Assembly: GCF_000004075.3 (NCBI RefSeq)
Contig: NC_026660.2
Span: 10,974,001-11,038,000, forward strand
Length of the DNA stretch: 64,000 nt
Direction of reading: 5' to 3'
From: Cucumis sativus
Taxonomy: Eukaryota > Streptophyta > Magnoliopsida > Cucurbitales > Cucurbitaceae
A program made the position numbers and the translations under genes. This document shows, piece after piece, positions 12,560 to 24,971 of this stretch. The notes beneath the pieces were generated by a model that had not been told where the DNA came from, did no database searches, and saw only the letters and a program-made list of their open reading frames with translations. The stretch's first letter is position 1. Every line of letters starts with the position of its first letter.

Positions 12560-13089
12560 TGAAGAAGGCCTTAAAGTGATAAGAAGTGGAAGTGCAAATA
12601 AGAAGCGTCGCCCTCTTGAATTTTGGGCGGAAGATTAGGTCCTCATTAAACTGCGACTGGAACAAATTTGATTCTAGAGATGGAAAGATCAACGCCTCGT
12701 GAGAAAATACGAGGGACCAGTGGAAGTGCTGAAAAAGGTAGAGAATACATCTTACAAAGTGACGTTGCCCACATAGATGAAAATTCACCCAGTAAATCAT
12801 GTGAGTAACTTGAAGCTCTGCCATCAAGATCCTGATGACATGCAGCACAATGCCATAGTCCGACCAACCATCGACCTCAGTCAGAAAGAAGATAAAGAAG
12901 TCGAAGAAATCCTAACCGAGCGAGTGAGGAAAGGCCGAAGACCCACAAGAAGGATCCGTGAGTACTTGGTAAAGTGGAAGAACCTTCTATGGAAGAAACT
13001 AGTTGGGAACGTGTCGAAGACCTAGAAGCCTGAACGCAAAAGATCGAGAAGTTCAAGCTTCACCAGTTGACAGGGATGTTAACTGTTTA
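12560..13089 (+). pseudogene. Integrase C-terminus and chromodomain fragment of gypsy pol
   Basis: Frames together encode KKRRPLEFWAED, a run like KYEGPVEVLKKV, MKIHPVNHVSNLK, then VEEILTERVRKGRRPTRRI and REYLVKWKNL, the last being a chromodomain signature. Frameshifts and stops break it (for example near 12636 and 12776), and the end of the frame reaches the purine tract. In intact elements the chromodomain steers integration to heterochromatin. Confidence 0.8.
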
Positions 13090-13101
13090 AGTGGGGGAGA
13101 A
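13090..13101 (+). other. Polypurine tract of the gypsy element
   Basis: AGTGGGGGAGAA lies immediately before the 3' LTR. It is the expected primer site for plus-strand DNA synthesis. Confidence 0.75.
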
Positions 13102-13578
13102 TGAAACTGACATACTTGTCTAAGGCTTGTTTGCCTATGGCCGTATGCTCCAAATACCCCCAATTTATCTTATTTTTATGTCTTGTACATAGTTTATCTA
13201 GTTGCTTTCATTTTTAAGTCATAAAACTTGGTGCGACGTTTCGACATTTTCATATGCAAGCCTATCAGAGCTAAAAATGTTCAAAATGTACTATCGGGGA
13301 GACATAGTAGTTGAATCTCTACCCAAGCCTTGTCGCACTCTTTGCAATCTATGCTTTCTTAATGCAATTGACAGTCTTCAATGCTTGTTTTAACAACGAT
13401 ATCAATGAATCTATTTCTCTCACGTTTTCTAAAACATTTTACCAAAAAAGTGAGGGGAGGCTGAATCGTATGCTGAGTTTGTCTGTGGATTTCAAATTTT
13501 AATTGGCTGATTTGTTGATCGGATCGAACAAGTGCCGCATATCATCCGTCTCGGATTTGAAAGGTTGCAATTGTGACA
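13102..13578 (+). repeat. 3' LTR of the gypsy element (477 bp)
   Basis: Starts TGAAAC after the purine tract and ends TTGTGACA, followed by the ACAAG duplication. It is the only near-full LTR of this element in the window. Confidence 0.82.
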
Positions 13579-13583
13579 ACAAG

Positions 13584-16500
13584 CAGGCAATATACCTTGA
13601 ACAGGCGTGTCAAAGACACGAGATCACATGTCTTCATTAGATATTTTGTGAGGCTTAGCCTCATCCAGACCTCCTTTTCTATGTCTATTTTAAGACAAAG
13701 TTGTTATGTTAGACTCGGATCTTCTTGACTTTGTTATTTTTATTTTCGTTAAATGTTGATTATCCTCTCTTTGGTTTAAAATCACTCCTAGCATATTAAA
13801 CGAACATGCTACAAAATAATATGTTGTTTTAATATAACATTTAACATAAAAAGATTTTTTTAAAAAAAAATTAGCTAAACAATTGTAGAGTTTGTAAAGA
13901 TAAGTACGAGTTTGCATGTCAGTCGAAGTCGAGTTTTATACCGAACCTATTATAGTTGGTTTAGTAAATGTTCAAATGTTAGTCGGTCGGTCGATTTTGA
14001 TCGAATTATCAATTTTATTCTTTAAACTATTTTTAGAAAACTAAATATGTACTAGTTTAGATTTTTCTCAAATAAACATAAACAAAACCCTCTTCTTCTT
14101 CAATCAATCACCTTCATTTTGGTAAGTTGGTTCGGTTAATTTTTTTGTTCTATCATACTTATGTCAAAGATTAGTTATCGATTACTTTTGTTTTTTCCAT
14201 GACGTTTAGAAAAAAAAAAGTAGTTGATGTGTTTTATCCACCAAATTCGGAGCTAATGTCTTACAAATTAAGCAAATTAAATTTAGTGTTGTTTGAAATG
14301 CTAAAATACACACTGTGTTGTTGTGTACTAAAGAAAGGTATACCTTTTTTTATTGTAGGATAACACTTTCAAATTGCTAAAATTTAAATGTCTCATTAGA
14401 AATGGGTCCAAACCCACGAAAATTTATTAAATATAATGTGTTGTACGTAATCTCATTTTTCTTCCAAAAAACGTCAAATAATACAATTAGTTCGATAATT
14501 TATATGTCTACTAAGTATCTTTTTATATTCTCTTTCCTCTATATTAACAACTTATTTCAATTATATATTTTCAGCCTCGTGTTCATCAAAGTGATTACAA
14601 GTTTTTTTTTACTATGTGTGTTCATACTTCGTATAAGCACTAGCAACTGCAGCACATACAAGTTTTCTTTAGCCAAATTGCCAAAAACACTGCTAAACCA
14701 TAGCGGCAACTGTAATTTGTCCTCAAACTTTTCATTGTAAGAATCAATTTTTAAACTTAGACAAATTTATAAAAATTACAATAGTGGTATAAATTTGAGG
14801 GTTTTCAAATTTCTTTTTTTAATCATTTGGAGTCCAATTCTACAACTATTATAAGCCTCTATTATGAATAAATATTCGAGAGTATGATAGCATATATGGT
14901 TGAGTTTTTGCAATTTGTCACTATTTTTATCAACGAATTAAAGTGAAAAAAATTAAACTTAATTCCATACTTCCATGGTTGAGAATTAAGGATTTAATTT
15001 ATACCTAATCAATTAAGCTATGGTTAGAGAGACTCTTAAATACAAATTCCAATCTTGGAAAGGAAGCAAATATTTCTAAAGCTAAATTACAAAGTCAGTC
15101 CTTCTAATGGGTCCTAAACTCTTGAACTTAGCAAAAAATTAATAATGGGTGTGCACCAACCTCAAAGTTTAAAGGTTTATTTAATATTTTATAAAAAAAA
15201 TTTAGAAACTTAAAGAACACATAAATTGAAAATTTTAAAATCTATTCATGGGCATGGGCAGTTTTTTTTTTTTATTCTTTTATTTTATTTTCTAAGTGTG
15301 GTATGATCAAATAAGATTAGGAAATTAAATGAAGGAAAGAAAGGGAGTAAATGAGGAAGATACAATATGAAAAAGGAAGTATTAAATTGCAATAAAACCC
15401 TAAACCTAAATGAAGTGATGGGGTCTGGTGTGGTGTTTTTATGAAGATCAAGAGGGGTATTGCTCAACATTCAAGGTTTTGCTCAAGAGAGCTCGCAGGG
15501 AATGGGAGGAAGGTGATGGAGAGTGGCGATGGAGGTGCAACAGCAGGTTATGTGGAAGAGAGGGATGGCGATGCAGCCTACTCCCACATTCTACATCTAT
15601 ATCTATATCATGTGATGGTGGAGGAAGAAGAATAGAGAATGTTGGGAGGATGTGAACAGATTTAGATTGAGTTTTATAGAACCATGGAATGAAAGAGCTC
15701 GAGTTTTAGATTTTCATTTTCTAATGGAATAAATTAGATGGAAGGTAAGGGAACGTCATATATAGAAGTTAATTTGGAGTAAAAGAAGTAATGAGGAAAA
15801 GCAATAGAATCGTAAAGTTTGTGAGAGGTACCAAAGTCTAATAAGTAAGACACGCAAAAATTGATACTTAAATTAATTGCATTCCCCACTACGTACCCAC
15901 TGACCATTTATTTCGGATCTCTGCCTCTCCCTTTTTCTTCTCTCTTCTTTTCTTTTTAATGTCTTCCTCTAACTATTTGTTTTTGACAAAAAGAGGAAGA
16001 AATCTTCACTTTGTTGCACCTTTTTATGAATTTCTCAACTTACCTTATTTTATTCGTGTTACATTTTAATTTAAAGTTTTATTTTTAACACTACTTTTCT
16101 TTATTAAGCTTCTATGTTATCTTAAATATATATATAAAAAGAGAAAATATATTAATGTTCGAATTTGGTTCAAAAGTTTATATTAGACTATAGGATTCTC
16201 TCCTCTCTTCTTTTTCTTCTTTTTGTTATTTTCTTTTCTTTTTTATAAATAAATTCTTCTAAATTGTTAGATGTCGACGGAAAATGTCGAGGTCTTCCAT
16301 AACATCAATGTTAAGGTGGATATATCTAAAGAAAAACTATATATTTAAGGTTGTGCGCTCCCAAGTAATTGTAAATTCAGCCAAAGAAAAGGAGAGTCGG
16401 TCATTTGGAAGTTGAGAGCATTCTAAAAAGGGTTGAAATTAAAACATGTTTAAGCTAAATTGAGATGGTGTTAACCTCCATTAGTGGTTGAATATAATGT

Positions 16501-17269
16501 GCCAAAGGTCACCAATCTAGTTCAATAGCATGGGTTGAAATTTGTATTGAAGATATTAATTTTGTTGGAAAGATCATCGTTAATGGTTTGTGTATGTTTG
16601 TCATATTCTCCAAAGAACAAAATGCAAAAAATGGAGAAGAAAAAAGTGGACAAAAAAAGAGGAATTAAATTATGTTATTGTTGTGTTAATTGTTGTGAAT
16701 AGGAAATGGGAAGAATATTTTGGAGAGGTGAAGTGAAACTGCATGGCCATAAAACATCACGTACGTCTTCCATCAAAGGCGGGCCTCAATTCATTTAGTT
16801 CAGATGCTTCAATCATTTTTATCAATTTAGTCTTTCAATTTTTTGTTTTTTTTTTTACTTTCAATTTTATTAAAAATTTCTTTGAAATTTTATGTCTATT
16901 TTTGTTATTTTAGGTAGATTTTGTGTTTTATAAAACTATGGAATCTTTCATTAATTTTTAGGATTTGTTATTCGATGTTTGCAGTCGTTTCTACCCTAAT
17001 AAAGTTTAGTCGGACAAAATTGCTATAAAATTGAAAGCTCATAAGCTAAATTGTTACTTCTATACAAGTTTAGAAGTCAATATTTTTTTTATTAAAATTT
17101 TATTACTTTCTAACAAAATCTCAAATTTTCTGGTACCAAATTGGTTAAATAATAATAATAATAAACAATTTATAGGAAAAAAGTATGATATAAAAAAAAA
17201 TATTTTTAAAAATAGCAAAATAAATTAAAATATTTACCAACTATAGCAATTTTTTTAAAAATTTTATCA
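13584..17269. other. AT-rich spacer with no supported gene
   Basis: Overlapping frames at 15428-15655 are GC-richer and could be an exon relic, but no homology is recognisable and both frames look shallow. The rest is AT-rich with no gene signal. Confidence 0.4.
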
Positions 17270-17345
17270 ACGATAGCTAGTGATATTCTTCTATCACTAG
17301 CTATCAATATCACTAATAGAAGTATATCACTTGCTATCAAATATT
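17270..17345. repeat. Hairpin-forming 'TATCACTAGCTATC' repeat
   Basis: GATAGCTAGTGATA is followed by its inverse TATCACTAGCTATC, then a shorter related pair, flanked by 'ATAGCAA' AT-rich sequence. The same theme recurs at 28340-28440 and 30330-30650, so it is probably part of a dispersed repeat family. Confidence 0.6.
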
Positions 17346-17820
17346 TGTTATTTATAGAATTTAAAATTTTTCTTGTAAATATTTGTCAAATTTACTATTT
17401 TTTATAATTTTTCATATACAGTGTAAAAAAACTATTTACAAAATATCAAAATCTACCGACTTCTCCCTAGTTTATTTTAGTTTCTATATTTCACAAATTT
17501 AAAAAAAAATGATATAACAATTACATTTTATATACATTGATCAAATGATTGTATTTAACCTCTAATAATATATATATTTATATATTTATATTTTTAATTT
17601 AAACACATCCCATCCACATACTATTAAGGACAATATTTTATGTTAATTAATTTGAAGAATTATTTAAAATTTGAGATTCTTTGGGAGGAGAAGGACTAAA
17701 ATAAAAAAAAAATGGTATTTTTATAAATAGAAAAATATTAAAATTATTTACTAAATATGGAAAATTCTATATTTACCAAATTCTCTAGAGTCCATTAAAA
17801 TTTTCTTTTAATATATATAT

Positions 17821-18140
17821 ATAACGCCCGAGATTAAGAGGGAAACACGAATGAATTGGTATCACATCTGAATGAAAGGGATCCCAAGGACATGAAAGTA
17901 ATGTTAAGAAAGACTTAAAAGGAATTAAAAGTTAACACCTATACCAATAAGGTACACCCTCCCTTTTGGTGGCTTGATCATAGAAACTCTAAATGTGCTT
18001 AGCTTGGAGCAATCGGGAAATTTTTCTAGGATAAATGTGAGTGAAGACAAAACATGTTGAAATGAATCATATTGGTTTGTCACTCACCAAAAAATTTTCT
18101 ATGACAAAACATGTTGAAATGAATCATGTTGATTTGTGAA
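17821..18140. mobile_element. LTR-like fragment beginning TAACGCCCGAG
   Basis: Sequence changes abruptly from AT-rich to mixed composition at about 17821. It starts with (A)TAACGCCCGAG, like plant gypsy LTRs that begin TGTAACGCCC. Inside, a 35-bp block starting GACAAAACATGTTG is present twice (about 18046-18080 and 18102-18136). No coding sequence. The right boundary is uncertain. Confidence 0.4.
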
Positions 18141-20310
18141 GAGAATTTTAACTTTAATAAGTCTTTAAGGATGGTAAGGATGATGCTCCTAAGTTAGGAT
18201 CTGAATTCCAAATATTGAAGCGTTAAATATTTACAAGCTATAAAAAAATTATATCTATCAATCCATATCTATTATTAATAGAATCTAAAAATTTGATGAG
18301 TAAATATTTTGTATTTTGTTCGATTCTCGACTAATATTAATATATTAATTTTGATGTTGTTAATTAAAGGAGGTTGGGACGCGTATTTAATAGTTGTAAG
18401 TCAAAAGGAAAGAAGAATGGGTTGTTAGCTGAGTTAGGCCCCCGCTATTTACGCCATATTCTTTTCAAACCTTTTTCTTTTCTTTTTCCCTCTCTACGCA
18501 CCTCTCCTTTTTCTTCCCCATTTCATTCTCAAATTAATTATAACCCTTTTTCCCTTACCCAATATATATATATAGGAAAATATCTATAAAATTTAATTTA
18601 TTTTTTTTTTGGGTTATATCTTATAAATATTCAATTGTCCAGCTGTTTTTATAGAGCTACAAGGGAATAATATCTTAAATAAAGTTTAGTTTTAAGTGTA
18701 AATCAAATGGAAATAGTTAAAAATCATAGTTGAAGCTTTCAAATTGGTTCGATTTTGGATTTAGTTAGTTATATGTTTGTTTTAGTTTAGATTTGTTAAA
18801 GGATTTTTAGGTGAATAATTCCTTTGGTTAGGCGACATCTAGTTGGGCTGGCCCAAAATCAAATCCGAAGTAGCATAAGCCGGCCCATAGTGAGCCTCAA
18901 TAATCCCCTTGGAATGAGCTTGGAGAGTTCTCATTAATTTCCCAAATGACAATTTTAGTCTCCTTATTAAATTTGTGTATTTGAATAAGATAAGAATAAG
19001 GATTGAAATAAAAGTTTCTCTTTTCCACGGAAATCATCATAAAATTAAAGATTCTTTTTTTATGAAGATGAAGAATGAAATAGAAGGTGTGGGAAAGAAA
19101 GATGGAGTAAGCATCCAAAAATGGACAAGTCTTTTTTATGACATTAAAGAAAGACACTTTTATTAAAAGAAAAAGGCTAAAGAGAACAGGTAGTGGAAAT
19201 ATCTACATTGCTCTTTACCTTAACAAAAAGGCTTAAAGAAAACACAAGCTAAGAGTCCAGAATTAAACCAACCAAATTTGTACCTAAAAACACTCATATT
19301 TACAACGCCCTTAAAATTAAAAAATAAAAACCATTCACCACATTATTACCAACAACGAAGAACCCTCTCTTTCTTGCACTCTCAATCTATGAAATCTCCA
19401 TTGGAAAATTGTTAAACCCTAAACCTGTGGCTAATACACCAGTTGGCCCCTCCACCTGAAAAGTCAAACATTCACCATAACCACAAAAAACCAACTCTTG
19501 ATCAATTTCTTTCTTTTTATCTTGTTTCTTGTCACACCAACAACACAACCATCTAATCTCCCTACCTTTAGTGATAAAAAAGAAAAATAAATTCTTAGAT
19601 TATGGTTTGGACCTAGTTTTTTCTAAGCCGTTTATTTCTTTTTTCACGACGTTGGTCATCTTTATAAATTTTGATTTGCAAATCTTACCCTTGGCCTCAC
19701 AATCAGCCTATAAGTTATAACAGTCTATGTAAAGAGAAATTTTAAATAGTATTACTCTAACCAATTGTAAGTTAAAATAATAGAAAACACCAACTATTGA
19801 ACTATAATAGTCCACTGCACTTAGTTGAAGTTGGACGCCAAAACGAAATAACTATTTAGGTGGGGATCCTAGGCCATAGAATTTAAATTTTATACACTTA
19901 TATATTATTGAAAACCATGTCCTTGAAATTGACTTATACACTACATTATGATATCTATAGTTTCAAACAAAAAAAAAGGAAAAGAAAAGAAAAGAAAGTG
20001 GACAATTCACTTTTGTTGGGGGATAAAGAACTTTGGAGTTGGATTGAGATAAGATTATTGGTATGGGCATCATGTCTTTTTTTCCCCAATATGTGAGTGG
20101 CAATCAAGTGTAATGTTAAAGTCATACTCTTTTGACTCTTCAACAGTGTTTATCACTCAATAGCCAAAAAAAAAAAAAAAACTCATAATTATGGATTCAC
20201 TAAATTTCCAAAACCAGTTTTTCATCAATTTTCCTAATACTCTAGATGGAAAATTATAAATATTCCAATATAATTCATAGTTACTAAGATTATAAACATA
20301 TAGATATCAT
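18141..20310. other. AT-rich spacer including an isolated TGGGCY cluster
   Basis: No exon was found. TGGGCT/GGCCCA elements at 18844-18855 and 18882-18887 resemble a plant promoter but have no gene beside them. Confidence 0.4.
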
Positions 20311-22558
20311 TTAAGCAAGTAATTTAGTAATTTGATAATGGCGTACCTTGAATTTTGCTCCCCAAATCTCTTCTTCAGGAGCAGGTTCAGCAGTAATCTT
20401 GTTCTTCGGATTCTCATAACATCTCAATTCGCCCACCGCAGTAGAGAAAAAACATCCTAAAGATAAAAAAAAAAAAAGAACACAACAATTCAATAAACTC
20501 TCTGCCCTACAAGAAAAAAAAAGCCTAATTCCCCAAATTACCTTGAGGAAATGAAGCGAGGGATTTCCCACAAGCGCCTTTGAGAAGAGTAGCATCATCG
20601 GCAAATGCAACGTATCCATCAGCAGTAATTCCCCAATACAAAGGCACTTTCCCGATCTGATCCTGGAAGAAACCAAAACACAAGAAGAAAATCAAATCAA
20701 GTAAAAAGAACAGATAATAGTAATTGTGTGTAGTAATTAAGTTGGGATTTCTGAAAAGTTACGGAGGCGACGAAGAGAGTGGAGGTGGAGTTGTCGAAGA
20801 GGATGAAGGCGAAACCGCCGGTGAGATGGGCGACAACATGGTCGGCAGGATATGGAGCTCGATCACGAAGAGCTTTGTAAGCTTCAATTACTAAGAGAAC
20901 TTCATTGGTGGATTTGGGAAGGCCGTATTGATTCCTCAAACTTCCCAAATTGTCAAGGGCTCCTTCGAATAAACAAAATATCTCATCCTTCGCTGCAAAT
21001 GATCTACAATGGTAATAATTACAATTTTTAGTATCAAATAATTATAATAATTTCATAGTTGCATTACCATCATCAAAGGAATAGACAATTCCTATAATGA
21101 ATGAGACAGTACTAAAGTCTCCATAGCTTTCTGTTCAATGTACTAAAAAAAGTTATCCTAAGAAAAGTTATTTGTTACATTTAAAAAAGCAAAAATAAAT
21201 GTCTCCATATTTATTCTATCATATCAAAAGTTTTAATTTCTTTTTTTTTAAATCATCAGATAAGTAATGACGATGATAAAATAACATAAGCCATTTTCTT
21301 GAACTTCAAAGAGTTTCGAAAATAAATATTTCATATTAAGGTATCTTTTTAAATATCTATATTTTGGGAACATAGCTACTTTAGCCATTGCTATCAATAC
21401 ATGTTTAATACTTAACTTAGCCAATTTCAAAGGGATCTCTATTATATAGGTGTAATTCTCATTCTATAGAAAAATGTATATATTTATAGTTTTGACGTGT
21501 CACGTACCAATAGTCATGTATTGACCTGTCATTTAATCAATTATGTATGCAAAATTCATTTAAGAAAAAAGATACCTAAACTTCCATAAATACATACATT
21601 TAAACCACCTTCAAATATATGCTTTTTAGAAATTAAATTGATACAACTATTTTTAATTTTATCAAATCTATTATAATAAATGCTAGGATTGTAACTGACA
21701 CCTTTGTGTGTTCTCGTGCACAAGAGGTTCCAATTCAAATCCTAACTCCGACAATTATTACAATACATTTCGAAAAATAAATGTTGAGGTGAGCATTTTC
21801 TTAAGTTAGCACGAGAAAAATAATTAGTGTGAACTTTAGATTTAGTTTAAGGTTTTAAATTAGTACAAATTAGTTGTATAATGGAAAACTTAATATTTCC
21901 CAAATTACAAATATAAAATGAATGTAATTTCAGTTTCCATGAACTACTGAAAAATTAAAAACTGGAATTGCCATTTGTGTGTTGAAGAAATTGATAAAAT
22001 GACAAGAAGGCCCTTGCAAATACCATTATAATTATAAAGAATAATATTTATTCTGTTTTTTTAAGTTGAGATACGTGGCGTTTAAGTAAACTTAGGATTT
22101 ATATTTACTAGACACCTATTTGTTGATTTATCTTCATTCTTTTAGAAATATGTGAACTGGAAAATCAAATTAGAAAAATGCTTCAGATGCTACTCTATCT
22201 CCTAAGTGTTCCTAAATTGTTGAATTGAAATTTTTTGAATTCACTACAATTTTGTTGTTTTAATTTACTTTAAATGTAGTAAAAAATAAAATTGATATTT
22301 AGGGAAAGCAGAAAGGCGGAGTACGAGGGCGTATTGATGGGAGAATCTCCCGTACCTGGGGCGCAAGGGAGATTCATTGTGGTGAGTGAAGGCAAGGTGG
22401 ACATGGTCGCCTATCTGGAGAGAAACGGCGGCAGAGTTGGAATCAGCGAACCGTTTTGCGAGTGCCGTTGACGAGATCTTTGGCGACGGAGTCCGGCACC
22501 CGGCGGCTACCAGTTCGTCCGGCGGTGACATGATCGAACTGCTAAATATGCCCAACAT
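20311..22558 (-). CDS. AILP1: Aluminium-induced protein with YGL and LRDR motifs (AILP1/TSJT1-like)
   Basis: Four exons: 22558-22356, 21003-20763, 20662-20542 and 20456-20311, giving 711 nt and 236 aa with all junctions in frame. The N-terminus MLGIFSSSIMSPP is diagnostic of the family. The name motifs are present as NQYGLPK and ALRDRAPYP, and the DUF3700 (Ntn/glutamine-amidotransferase-like) fold is represented by FCLFEGALDNLG, VPLYWGITADG and KGACGKSLASFPQGCF. The family is induced by aluminium, auxin, sugar starvation or dormancy; its biochemical role is not settled. Exon 4 is read to a stop at 20311, giving a tail after GAKFKV that differs from the usual VEG ending. A GTACGC donor lies at that very point, so a further 3' exon or an altered C-terminus is possible. 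Intron 1 (1352 bp) holds a SINE-like insert. Confidence 0.9.
21655..21790 (+). mobile_element. tRNA-derived SINE-like copy in intron 1 of the AILP1 gene
   Basis: Contains CACAAGAGGTTCCAATTCAA, AATCCTAACTCC just after it, and ATTATTACAATACATTT. It matches the copies at 50060-50155 and 62925-63030 (minus) in order and wording. The central part resembles a pol III B box (GGTTCAAATCC type). It is antisense to the host gene. Confidence 0.5.
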
Positions 22559-22780
22559 ATTTGCCCCGATCTCAGAAATTTAAATTCAAATAAATAAAAG
22601 TATATATGTATTAATGAAAATGGAAGCAGAAATGGGAAGTGGAATGAGAGAGAGAACGATTCTGGGATAGAATTTATAACGATGCTTCGAGAGTGGAGGG
22701 CACTTTCGTACTTTCGCTTTTTTTAGAAAAAAAATTATCTTAACTTTACTTCTCATGTCCTGGGTCCCACGTTGGATCAT

Positions 22781-22832
22781 TTCTTTTCTTTCTTTCTTTC
22801 TTTCTTTCTTTTTTTTTCTTTTTTTTTTTTGT
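22781..22832. repeat. (TTTC)n microsatellite upstream of AILP1
   Basis: Tetranucleotide run, then T-rich, 225-275 bp before the start codon. It reads as (GAAA)n on the gene strand and probably lies in the promoter or leader. Confidence 0.8.
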
Positions 22833-24971
22833 CTAAATTATAAAAATGTTTCTAAAATTTCGAAAGTTTCTTTAAACTTAAAAAAAGAAACATTCATTGT
22901 TAGTCTTAAACTTATAGGATAGTTTCTTAAATATATTTAAACTTAAATTTTCTTTTAACCAATCTTGTCCATTCAATTTTTATATCAAATTTTCACACGC
23001 CCACTTTTTTTTTTAAATCATCAAATTCCACAAAATTTCAAAATAAAATATTTATTGTTAAAACATATTAAAACAATCATTAAGCAAGTAAAAAAATGCA
23101 TACAATTTGTTATAAACTTTATTTGTGTTTCTTATAAAATTTGTTTTTCAATTATTAAGAATCTCACCTCACCACAAGAAAAATAGGTAAGTAAAACTTA
23201 GTTTATCACAAGAAAAATAGATAAATAAAACGATATTGTTAATTTTGTTTATAGTTTAAGAATAATTTTTTAATTTCAAAAGTTTAAGAATAATTTTAAA
23301 GAAAAATTGCATCAAATGACAAATTTTTTTAGAAAAAACGAGACATGACATCTATTTTTTTACATATGGCAAATAAGATAAAATTTGTCATATCAAACAA
23401 CTATTAGACGATAATCATAAGGTTATTAGCTTTTAATTTGCTACTTTTATAATTTAGTAAATGTAGTGATATGTGCTTTATTATCGTAATTTTTTTGCTA
23501 TTTTGACAAGGTCGCCTTTTAAAAATTGCTTACGTATGTCTTAATAATCAAATACATTTTCTATTTCAGTCCGTAGTTGTTATTTTAGTATTTTTTTTTA
23601 AGGAATTTTTTTTATTTTAAAATCTTGTGAGATTTTATATTTTAAATTAAGATTTTAATTTTAATTTTGTTTGGGGAAAGCGTTGATATAAAATTAGATT
23701 CGACAAATGTCTTCTTCATATTCAATCATATTTAATACAAAATTTCAATAATTCAAAAATCTTAACGATTTCCATCCAAAAGCTACATGTAACACAGAGT
23801 ATTGTTGAATTAAAGTTAAAAATAATGATTTTCAAACATAAAAAATCTTAAAGATTTTTTTTTTTTTTTACAAAATCTAGAAAGTTCAACAATATTCTTG
23901 ATAATTTATTTAACCTTTTTCTTTTTGCATATTTCTTTTTTACTTCGTATTGTGATTTTTAATTTAATCCCTTTTTTCAAATTGAGAGATTAAAATTGTA
24001 AAGAGTTACAATTTCACAGATAGAAACTACAAACTTCAAATAAATAAATAATCTTTAAGTAACTTGTTTTACTCTTTATTTTTCAACGTTAAAATAAATA
24101 ATAATAATAACAACTATGAAAAGTTAATTAGTTAGATATTCTTTATTTTTCATACCCATAAATATTGTTTAAGACTACATAATTTAATTCTTCAAGAATA
24201 ACAGCATAGAGTGATGGAAGTAATTTGATTATGGGTATAGGTGACCTATGTTTTTCTTTAAAAGAAAAAAGTAACGTATTTTTCAATTTAGTTTCTCATA
24301 CAAAGAGAAAAACAAAAAAAGGATTTAAGTTAATTTAGATTTGATGTAAGCAATTTGATTGTGAATTAATTAATGGAATAGAAAATAGAAATTAGAAATA
24401 TTAAAAAGAAAGAATAATGGTATATTTTTTTTCCGAGTAAAGAGATAAAGAGGAATCTGGAAGAATCTTGAGTCATGTGGTTGGTGGGGTATCTAATTTT
24501 ATTTTATTTGTGGGGTACGTAATTAAGTTTTAAGACTACACAATTGTCTATTTATGATTATGATTTTTTGTTATTATTTATTCAATTACATTTTATTATT
24601 ATAAAGATATGAGAGAGCTACAAAAGTCATAATGTAAAATCATTTTACCCTCACTTTACATTCTTCCTCATTTTACCCTCACTTACGAATAGTTCCCTTA
24701 ACATTTATTTCCTTTCTTAAAAAACATAAGTATATTATTGATTTTAAAGTGAGAGATTGGTTGATGACTATTACCAAAAATTAAGTCTATATTTTTATTT
24801 GTATTTTTTAAAAAATAAAAGTAAATTGTAATCTAAATCTCAATTAAAATCAAATATTTTTAAACTTTTTTTTAGTTTTAAAAGTTTAAGTTGGTTTTTG
24901 ACAACATCCCTAATAATTAATAAATATAAATGAAATACAAAATTTAGAGGTAAAAAGTGGGAGTTATTTAG
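22833..24971. other. AT-rich spacer containing one copy of a dispersed repeat
   Basis: No gene seen. Positions 23305-23525 belong to a repeat listed separately. Confidence 0.4.
23305..23525. repeat. Dispersed ~220-bp AT-rich repeat, copy 1
   Basis: Starts ATTGCATCAAATGACAAA and ends with TTTTTTGCTATTTTGACAAG. The copy at 27034-27275 shows the same landmarks in the same order, including 'TTATTAG..GATAATCAT' and 'GTGATATG/GTGACATG'. Confidence 0.6.

Larger units (their letters stand above)
11951..13578 (+). mobile_element. Short, internally deleted Ty3/gypsy LTR retrotransposon
   Basis: The element is bounded by a 5-bp target duplication ACAAG (11946-11950 and 13579-13583). Parts in order: a 51-bp remnant of the 5' LTR (11951-12001), a Met-tRNA primer site TGGTATCAGAGCC (12004-12016), a broken gag, a broken integrase C-terminus with chromodomain, a purine tract (13090-13101) and a 477-bp 3' LTR (13102-13578). 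Both LTRs begin TG(A/T)AAC with GACATACTTGTC following, and both end near TTGTGACA or TGTGACA. Protease, reverse transcriptase, RNase H and the integrase core are missing. The chromodomain places it with chromoviruses. It cannot move on its own. Confidence 0.88.

Noticed and set aside
15428..15655. Two plus-strand open frames in GC-richer sequence
   Set aside because: Both frames are open over the same bases, as expected from purine-rich composition, with no conserved motif.
21655..21790. Possible tRNA gene because of the GGTTCAAATCC-like box
   Set aside because: No cloverleaf can be folded around it and three diverged copies share the same tail, which fits a SINE better.
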